A DNA stretch of 48,650 nucleotides from Burkholderiales bacterium (GTDB taxonomy: Bacteria > Pseudomonadota > Gammaproteobacteria > Burkholderiales > Burkholderiaceae_C): NCBI GenBank assembly GCA_016703325.1, contig JADJCH010000029.1:1-48650 (forward strand), read 5' to 3'. Below are positions 42,750 through 48,650 of the stretch, piece by piece. Position 1 is the first letter of the stretch, and each line of letters begins with the position of its first letter. The notes under the pieces are model-generated. The model was not told where the DNA came from, did no database searches, and worked only from the letters and a program-made list of their open reading frames with translations. Both the position numbers and the translations under genes were made by a program.

Positions 42750-44318
42750 ATGGAAACGCTGCCGCCCCGCCGAACCCTGCCCATCGGCATCCAGAACCTG
42801 CGTGAGATCCGTGAGCAGGGGCACTACTACGTCGACAAGACGGGCCTGGCCGTCGACCTGATCGAAGCCGGCAAGACCCACTTCCTCAGCCGCCCGCGGC
42901 GCTTCGGCAAGAGCCTGCTGGTGGACACCCTCAAAGAGCTGTTCGAAGGCAACCGGGCGCTGTTCGAGGGACTGGCGGCCGAGCCGCGCTGGGACTGGTC
43001 GCGGCGCCATCCGGTGATCCGCATCGATCTGGGCCAGGGGGAGGTGCGCAACCGGGCAGAGCTGGACCAGCGCCTGCATGAGCAGATCGACGACCATGTG
43101 GCGCGCCTGGGGGTGAAGCTGCGTCACCAATCACTCAGCGGCCGCTTCGGCGAACTCATCCGCGAGGCCGCACAACAGGCCGGCCAGCGCACCGTGGTGC
43201 TGGTGGACGAATACGACAAACCCATCCTGGACAACCTGGGCGACCCCGCCATCGCCGCCGAGATGCGCGACGGCCTGCGCAGCCTGTACTCGGTGCTCAA
43301 GGGGTCGGACGCGCACCTGAAGTTCGTCTTCCTGACGGGTGTCTCCAAGTTCAGCAAGGTCAGCCTGTTCTCCGGGCTGAACAACCTGCAGGACCTGACG
43401 CTGGACCCGCAGTTCAGCGCCCTGTGCGGCTACACCGATGCGGACATCGACAGCGTTTTTGCCCCCGAGCTGCCGGGGCTGGACCGCGAGCAGATCCGCA
43501 GCTGGTACAACGGCTACAACTGGGGCGGGCAGGGCGTGTACAACCCCTTCGACGTGCTGCTGCTGTTTCGCAACCGGCAGTTCCGGCCCTACTGGTTCGA
43601 GACCGGCACGCCCACCTTCCTGACGCGGCTGCTGGCCGAGCGGCAGTTCTACCTCCCCAGGCTGAGCGCGCTGCACAGCAGCCTGGCGCTGCTGTCGAGC
43701 TTCGACGTGGAGCACATCGCCCCTGAGGCCCTGCTGTTCCAGACCGGCTACCTGACCCTGCACGACGTGCGCGAGCCCCTGCCGGGCAAGTGGATGTACA
43801 CCCTGGGCTACCCGAACCGGGAGGTGGAGGCGAGCCTGAACGAGGCCCTGCTGCAGGAGTACGGCGTGCCGGGAGACACGCTGGTGCAGACGCAGGAGCA
43901 CCTCAGCAGCATCCTGCAGGGCGCCGATCTGACGGAGCTCAAGCCGATGCTGCAGGCCCTGTACGCCGGCATCCCGCACGACTGGTACCGCCGCAGCCCG
44001 CTGGCGGGCTTCGAGGGCCACTACGCCAGCGTGTTCTACAGCCACTTCGCCGCGCTGGGGCTGGACCTGCGGGTGGAAGACGCCACCAGCCACGGCCGCA
44101 TCGACCTGACGCTGCTGCACGCCGGCCAGGTGTTCCTGTTCGAATTCAAGGTGGTGGAGCAGCAGGCCAGCGGCGAGGCCCTGCGCCAGCTGCAGGCCCG
44201 GGGCTACGCGGACAAGTACCGCGCCCGCGGCGAGCCGATCCACCTGATCGGCATCGAGTTCAGCCGGGTGCAGCGCAACGTGGTCGGGTTCGAGGTGGAG
44301 ACGATCGCGGCGGGGTAG
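42750..44318 (+). CDS. Array copy 3: AAA-ATPase-like protein with C-terminal PD-(D/E)XK nuclease domain
   Basis: The intact 522-residue protein starts with the family N-terminus (YYVDKTGLAVDLIEAG) and a P-loop-like SRPRRFGKSLLVDTL (Lys54, Ser55). Walker B is VVLVDEYDKP (Asp153, Glu154), followed by KFVFLTGVSKFSKVSLFSGLNNL. The C-terminal nuclease fold has Asp452 in HGRIDLTLL, the E-x-K pair Glu465/Lys467 in FLFEFKVVE, and a helix QLQARGYADKY. This matches the AAA-ATPase_like plus PDDEXK_9 (DUF1703) architecture, whose function is unknown. It differs from the other copies only in segment 301-347 (YLPRLSALHSSLALL ... DVREPLPGKW). Confidence 0.92.
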   Translation: METLPPRRTLPIGIQNLREIREQGHYYVDKTGLAVDLIEAGKTHFLSRPRRFGKSLLVDTLKELFEGNRALFEGLAAEPRWDWSRRHPVIRIDLGQGEVRNRAELDQRLHEQIDDHVARLGVKLRHQSLSGRFGELIREAAQQAGQRTVVLVDEYDKPILDNLGDPAIAAEMRDGLRSLYSVLKGSDAHLKFVFLTGVSKFSKVSLFSGLNNLQDLTLDPQFSALCGYTDADIDSVFAPELPGLDREQIRSWYNGYNWGGQGVYNPFDVLLLFRNRQFRPYWFETGTPTFLTRLLAERQFYLPRLSALHSSLALLSSFDVEHIAPEALLFQTGYLTLHDVREPLPGKWMYTLGYPNREVEASLNEALLQEYGVPGDTLVQTQEHLSSILQGADLTELKPMLQALYAGIPHDWYRRSPLAGFEGHYASVFYSHFAALGLDLRVEDATSHGRIDLTLLHAGQVFLFEFKVVEQQASGEALRQLQARGYADKYRARGEPIHLIGIEFSRVQRNVVGFEVETIAAG

Positions 44319-44401
44319 CCTCCACCACCCGGCAGTCCGCCAGGTGTCCGCCAGCTGTCCATCAGCTGCCCGTCAGCCGCTTGCTCCGTACACTTGCCGC
44401 C

Positions 44402-45973
44402 ATGGAAACGCTGCCGTCCCGCCGAACCCTGCCCATCGGCATCCAGAACCTGCGTGAGATCCGTGAGCAGGGGCATTACTACGTCGACAAGACGGGCCTG
44501 GTCGTCGACCTGATCGAAGCCGGCAAGACCCACTTCCTCAGCCGCCCGCGGCGCTTCGGCAAGAGCCTGCTGGTGGACACCCTCAAAGAGCTGTTCGAGG
44601 GCAACCGGGCGCTGTTCGAGGGGTTGGCAGCCGAGCCGCGCTGGGACTGGTCGCGGCGCCATCCGGTGATCCGCATCGATCTGGGCCAGGGGGAGGTGCG
44701 CAACCGGGCAGAGCTGGACCAGCGCCTGCATGAGCAGATCGACGACCATGTGGCGCGCCTGGGGGTGAAGCTGCGCCACCAATCACTCAGCGGCCGCTTT
44801 GGCGAACTCATCCGCGAGGCCGCACAACAGGCCGGCCAGCGCACCGTGGTGCTGGTGGACGAATACGACAAACCCATCCTGGACAACCTGGGCGACCCCG
44901 CCATCGCCGCGCAGATGCGCGACGGCCTGCGCAGCCTGTACTCGGTGCTCAAGGGGTCGGATGCGCACCTGAAGTTCGTCTTCCTGACGGGTGTCTCCAA
45001 GTTCAGCAAGGTCAGCCTGTTCTCCGGGCTGAACAACCTGCAGGACCTGACGCTGGACCCGCAGTTCAGCGCCCTGTGCGGCTACACCGATGCGGAAATC
45101 GACAGCGTCTTCGCCCCCGAGCTGCCGGGGCTGGACCGCGAGCAGATCCGCAGCTGGTACAACGGCTACAACTGGGGCGGGCAGGGCGTGTACAACCCCT
45201 TCGACGTGCTGCTGCTGTTTCGCAACCGGCAGTTCCGCCCCTACTGGTTCGAGACCGGCACGCCCACCTTCCTGACGCGGCTGCTGGCCGAGCGGCAGTT
45301 CTTCATTCCGGACCTGCAGCGGCTGCAAAGCGACGCCGCGCTGCTGTCGAGCTTCGACGTCGATCACATCGAGCCTGAAGCGCTGCTCTTCCAGACCGGC
45401 TACCTCACGCTGCACGGCAGCACGCAGGCGAGCCCGCACGACGAGCCGATGTACACCCTGGGCTACCCGAACCGCGAAGTCGAGCTGGCGTTGAACCGGG
45501 CGCTGCTGCCGGCCTACGGCGTGCCGGCGCGCCAGGTGGTGACCTCCCGGGTGGAGCTGGGCGAGCTGCTGCAGCGCAGCGACTGGGCCGGCCTGCAGCG
45601 CCTGCTGGAGGCCCTGTACGCCAGCATCCCGCACGATTGGTACCGCCGCAGCCCGCTGGCGGGCTTCGAAGGCCACTACGCCAGCGTGTTCTACAGCCAC
45701 TTCGCCGCGCTGGGGCTGGACCTGCGGGTGGAAGACGCCACCAGCCACGGCCGCATCGACCTGACGCTGCTGCACGCCGGCCAGGTGTTCCTGTTCGAAT
45801 TCAAGGTGGTGGAGCAGCAGGCCAGCGGCGAGGCCCTGCGCCAGCTGCAGGCCCGGGGCTATGCCGACAAGTACCGCGCCCGCGGCGAGCCGATCCACCT
45901 GATCGGCATCGAATTCAGCCGGGCGCAGCGCAACCTCGTCGGGTTCGAGGTGGAGACGATCGCGGCGGGGTAG
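44402..45973 (+). CDS. Array copy 4: AAA-ATPase-like protein with C-terminal PD-(D/E)XK nuclease domain
   Basis: The intact 523-residue protein matches copy 3 through the ATPase part, with the same SRPRRFGKSLL, VVLVDEYDKP, HGRIDLTLL and FEFKVVE motifs. It has the common form of variable segment 1 (FIPDLQRLQSDAALL ... GSTQASPHDEP). Its second variable segment, residues about 361-405 (LALNRALLPAYGVPARQVV, VELGELLQRSDWAGLQRLLEAL; DNA 45477-45625), is unlike the other three. After it, identity resumes at once. No ribosome binding site is visible; TACACT stands seven bases before the ATG. Confidence 0.92.
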   Translation: METLPSRRTLPIGIQNLREIREQGHYYVDKTGLVVDLIEAGKTHFLSRPRRFGKSLLVDTLKELFEGNRALFEGLAAEPRWDWSRRHPVIRIDLGQGEVRNRAELDQRLHEQIDDHVARLGVKLRHQSLSGRFGELIREAAQQAGQRTVVLVDEYDKPILDNLGDPAIAAQMRDGLRSLYSVLKGSDAHLKFVFLTGVSKFSKVSLFSGLNNLQDLTLDPQFSALCGYTDAEIDSVFAPELPGLDREQIRSWYNGYNWGGQGVYNPFDVLLLFRNRQFRPYWFETGTPTFLTRLLAERQFFIPDLQRLQSDAALLSSFDVDHIEPEALLFQTGYLTLHGSTQASPHDEPMYTLGYPNREVELALNRALLPAYGVPARQVVTSRVELGELLQRSDWAGLQRLLEALYASIPHDWYRRSPLAGFEGHYASVFYSHFAALGLDLRVEDATSHGRIDLTLLHAGQVFLFEFKVVEQQASGEALRQLQARGYADKYRARGEPIHLIGIEFSRAQRNLVGFEVETIAAG

Positions 45974-46168
45974 CCTCCACCACCCGCCCCGGCGGCCGTG
46001 GCGCCCGCAGCGCACAGGCCCAGAACTTGAGCCTCCCGCCGCACGCCAGCCGCCGCAAACGCGACTTCCTGCGCGGCAGCGCTGCGCAAACCCCGGAGAT
46101 GGGGGGCAAAGGCCGTCCAGTTGCTTGGTAGCCTCAGCACTGACCCTCTATTGCTCTAGGTAAACCCC

Positions 46169-47089
46169 ATGTCAGTTCAGCCCCAGGTCGGCGGCCACGT
46201 CAGCAGTCCAAGCTCGGAGCGGCGGAATGTGATCGCCGGGCTTCGCGAAATGTTCAACCCCTGGATGCTCGGCTTGCTTGCTCTTGCGCTGCCGACCCTT
46301 CACATGCTGTTCACACGAGTCTGGGCGAGTGATGAGCAAGGTCATGGCCCCATCATCCTCGGTGTCACTCTCTGGTTGGCGTGGCAACGTAGGGACGCAC
46401 TTCGCACGTTGCCGGATCGAGCCGACTCCATCGTGGGGTGGCTGTTTCTGCTCTTTGGGTTGGCAGGGTACGTCATTGGACGATCCCAGTATGTTGATAC
46501 CCTGGAAGTTCTTTCTCTTATTGCGGTTATATCGGCTGTTCTGCTGCTGTCAAAAGGAATGTCTGGCCTCAAGTGGGGCGGTTTCTTCTTGTTCTTTCTC
46601 CTCTTCATGATTCCCCTACCTGGCGTGTTCGTTCAGGCAATCACAACTCCCCTCAAAATTGGTGTTTCCGTGGTGGCTGAAGCCACTATGCATCTCTTTG
46701 ATCTGCCGGTTTCAAGAACCGGAGTGATCATCTACATATCCCAGTATCAGATGCTTGTCGCTGATGCCTGTGCTGGGTTGAATTCAATATTCACGCTCGA
46801 GGCGCTTGGATTGTTGTATCTAAACATGATGGGCCACACATCTGTACGAAGGAATGCCCTACTGGCAGTCTGTGTTGTACCAATTGCATTTGTGGCGAAT
46901 GTCACGCGTGTGATTGTGCTTGTATTGGTGACCTATTACTTGGGAGATGAAGCTGGGCAGGGTTTTCTTCATGGTTTTGCCGGAATGTTACTGTTCGTGA
47001 TTGCGCTGACGCTCATGATCTCACTTGATGCATTGGTAGGTCGGATTCCCTTCTTGGCAGGTGAACAGAAGTTTGGAGAACAGCAATGA
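46169..47089 (+). CDS. xrtB: Exosortase B
   Basis: Exosortases are multi-pass membrane cysteine transpeptidases tied to exopolysaccharide loci and PEP-CTERM protein sorting. The 306-residue protein has about eight helices and the three catalytic residues: Cys201 in ADACAGLNS, Arg247 in NVTRVI and His268 in GFLHGFAG. YSHG-like EQGHGPIILG lies near the N-terminus. The following overlapping epsI gene and the size point to the XrtB type of betaproteobacteria. The gene is visibly richer in A/T and uses codons unlike its neighbours, suggesting a different origin. The 195 bases before it hold no gene. Confidence 0.92.
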   Translation: MSVQPQVGGHVSSPSSERRNVIAGLREMFNPWMLGLLALALPTLHMLFTRVWASDEQGHGPIILGVTLWLAWQRRDALRTLPDRADSIVGWLFLLFGLAGYVIGRSQYVDTLEVLSLIAVISAVLLLSKGMSGLKWGGFFLFFLLFMIPLPGVFVQAITTPLKIGVSVVAEATMHLFDLPVSRTGVIIYISQYQMLVADACAGLNSIFTLEALGLLYLNMMGHTSVRRNALLAVCVVPIAFVANVTRVIVLVLVTYYLGDEAGQGFLHGFAGMLLFVIALTLMISLDALVGRIPFLAGEQKFGEQQ

Positions 47090-47760
47090 TGAACCGGAGA
47101 GGGTTGCTTTTCGCACTTGCGGCATGCGGTTCCGCTGCGTCTGTCCATGCCGTTCGACCCACTCGAAGGGCGGCAGACGTCCTGGAGCGAGTCGACCTTG
47201 AGGCACAGATTCCCAGATCGTTTGGTGGATGGAATGTGGACCCTGCCATGGTTCCTGTTCTTCCGGACCCATCGGTGCAGGAGAAGTTGGACAAGATCTA
47301 TACGCAACTTATCGCACGCACGTACGTTGATCCCAACGGCAGACGTGTGATGTTCACCATCGCGTACGGTGCTGACCAAGCTACTGATGCAACGTCAGTC
47401 CATCGCCCGGAGTTTTGCTACAGCACTCAGGGTTTTGCAGTCAAAGGGGCAGGAATATCACAAATCCAGTTGGATTCAAAGACCCTGAAAGTCCAGCGGC
47501 TGATAGCGACGATGGGTGCCCGAAGTGAGCCCATCACTTATTGGATTACCCTCAACAATGATTCAATCCTCCCTGGCCTCGAGCGCAAGCTGACGCAGAT
47601 TAAACTGGGGATTCTGGGTACCATCCCAGATGGAATGTTGGTAAGAGTTTCAAGCGTCGATCCTTCAATCAAAGATCCTTTTGAATTTCAAGAGAAGTTT
47701 CTGAAGGCGCTGGAGCGTGAGATCGAACCCTCTATGCGGTCAAGATACTTTGGCACGTAA
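47086..47760 (+). CDS. epsI: Exosortase B-associated EpsI-family protein
   Basis: The 224-residue protein has an N-terminal hydrophobic export or anchor segment (GLLFALAACGSAASVHA) and the EpsI domain with IPRSFGGW, the conserved HRPEFCYSTQGF (106-117), and KLGILGTIPDGMLVRVSS. EpsI either stands alone or is fused to the exosortase; here it overlaps xrtB by four bases (ATGA). It is thought to assist exopolysaccharide export or the exosortase. Same A/T-rich composition as xrtB. Confidence 0.9.
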   Translation: MMNRRGLLFALAACGSAASVHAVRPTRRAADVLERVDLEAQIPRSFGGWNVDPAMVPVLPDPSVQEKLDKIYTQLIARTYVDPNGRRVMFTIAYGADQATDATSVHRPEFCYSTQGFAVKGAGISQIQLDSKTLKVQRLIATMGARSEPITYWITLNNDSILPGLERKLTQIKLGILGTIPDGMLVRVSSVDPSIKDPFEFQEKFLKALEREIEPSMRSRYFGT

Positions 47761-47807
47761 GCGAAATTTCCCGCCGCACTTGAACTGAAGTTTTGGAAGA
47801 TGCATTG

Positions 47808-48650
47808 ATGAGCCCACGGATCCTCGTCACCGGCGCCCGCGGCATGGTGGGCAGCGCCCTGGTGCGCCGCCTGAGCGCGGGCGGCTACAGCCAGGTGCTG
47901 GCCCCCAGCCGCGATGAGCTCGACCTGCTCGACCAGCGCGCGGTCTACGCCTACCTCGCCGAACACCGGCCGGACTATGTGTTCATCGCCGCAGCACGCG
48001 TGGGCGGCATCCAGGCCAACAACCTGTACCGCGCCGACTTCATCGCCAGAACCTCATCATCGAGACCAACCTGATCGAAGGCGCCCACCGCGCCGGCGTG
48101 CAGCGCCTGATGTTCCTGGGGTCTTCACCATCTACCCGCGCGACTGCCCCGGCCGATCAGGAGGACTACCTCCTGACCGGCCCGCTGGAACCCACCAACG
48201 AACCCTACGCCATCGCCAAGATCGCCGGCATCAAACTCTGCGAAGCCTACAACGCCCAGCACGGCCGCCAGTACGTGAGTGTCATGCCCACCAACCTGTA
48301 TGGGTCCAACGACAACTACGACCTGGCCAACAGCCACGTCCTGCCCGCGCTGCTGCGCAGGCCTGACTAAACTGCGCGGTGACAGCAGCTACACCGTCGG
48401 GGCTCAGGCCGCCCGATGCGCGAGTTCCTCTACGTCGATGACGGCCGACGCCTGCATGCACCTGATGCAAGCCGGCTACGACGGCCCCCGGTTAACAGCG
48501 GCGGGGGCGTGCTGCGGCACGGGCGAAGACGTCACCATCCGCGAACTGGCCGAGACCGTCGCGAAGTGGATTTGGCTCCACCCGGCGACATCGTGTTCGA
48601 TGCCTTAAACCCGACAGCACCCCGCGCAAGCTGCTTGATGTCAGCCGCCT
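47808..48650 (+). pseudogene. fcl: GDP-L-fucose synthase, multiply frameshifted and cut by the window edge
   Basis: The intact start MSPRILVTGARGMVGSALVRRLSAGG and AAARVGGIQANNLYRADFIA match GDP-L-fucose synthase (WcaG), which makes GDP-fucose for surface polysaccharides. Near 48050 the frame shifts. Later pieces appear in other frames: LIIETNLIEGAHRAGVQRLMFLGS, EDYLLTGPLEPTNEPYAIAKIAGIKLCEAYNAQ with the catalytic-type lysine, NLYGSNDNYDLANSHVLPAL, REFLYVDD and GEDVTIRELAETVAK. Small indels occur every 50-150 bases from 48050 to the edge. That density hints at poor sequence quality at a contig end, though decay is possible. Confidence 0.85.

Larger units (their letters stand above)
39769..45986 (+). 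repeat. Four-copy tandem gene array (about 1.65-kb units)
   Basis: Four head-to-tail units each consist of TACACTTGCCGCC, the ATG and ORF of an ATPase-nuclease gene, GCGGGGTAG and a spacer of about 82 bases. Spacers at 41016-41096, 42667-42749 and 44319-44401 are nearly identical. The spacer pattern breaks off about 13 bases after copy 4. The upstream side of copy 1 shares only the last 16 or so bases. This is the footprint of unequal recombination at a single ancestral gene. Confidence 0.93.

Overview
The window comes from a high-GC betaproteobacterium of the order Burkholderiales, probably near the Leptothrix/Rubrivivax/Sphaerotilus group. The basis is strong G/C third positions, the divergent lplT/alr pair, a petAB bc1 cluster, and an XrtB exosortase with EpsI. 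This placement is inference from gene content; species cannot be read from the sequence. No tRNA, rRNA, CRISPR array, insertion sequence or integrase was seen.

Layout. 1-2110: end of the cytochrome bc1 operon (petA, petB, minus strand) and mscL with its terminator. 2128-8857: a minus-strand six-gene operon, a peptide/opine-type ABC importer (permeases B and C, ATPases D and F, binding protein) ending in an amidase. 9001-10991: an SDR oxidoreductase and a Fic-domain protein. 11120-12926: remains of a TMAO respiration (tor) locus, with short pieces of torA, torC and torS joined on the minus strand and the first codons of torR facing them. mobB, a molybdenum-cofactor gene, lies intact next to it. 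13861-15054: an ATPase preceded by an operator-like repeat and a gene remnant. 15261-21322: tyrB, a degenerate receiver protein, an EamA exporter, lplT and alr. 21383-28697: three packed signalling genes (double-receiver protein, REC-GGDEF cyclase, large CHASE/PAS hybrid kinase with HPt); the kinase carries a frameshift. 28979-32508: ileS and a type II toxin-antitoxin pair whose toxin is frameshifted. 32540-39689: small accessory genes (GNAT, transglutaminase, YhhN, YiaA, WG-repeat and Sel1-repeat exported proteins, SRPBCC).

39769-45986 is the most unusual part. Four head-to-tail copies of one gene encode an AAA-ATPase-like domain plus a C-terminal PD-(D/E)XK nuclease domain. The units are about 1.65 kb and share nearly identical spacers. 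Copies 3 and 4 are intact, while copies 1 and 2 are broken. The copies are almost the same except in two sharply bounded stretches between the ATPase and nuclease parts, where alternative versions have been shuffled. All four share a -10-like TACACT seven bases before the ATG and no Shine-Dalgarno, which suggests leaderless mRNA.

46169-48650: the start of an exopolysaccharide locus. xrtB and epsI overlap and are visibly richer in A/T than the surroundings. A GDP-L-fucose synthase gene follows, broken by many small indels up to the window edge.

A recurring theme is loss of reading frame (torA/torS, hybrid kinase, toxin, array copies 1 and 2, fcl). Some of this may be true decay or recombination and some may be sequence error; the two cannot be separated from one sequence.
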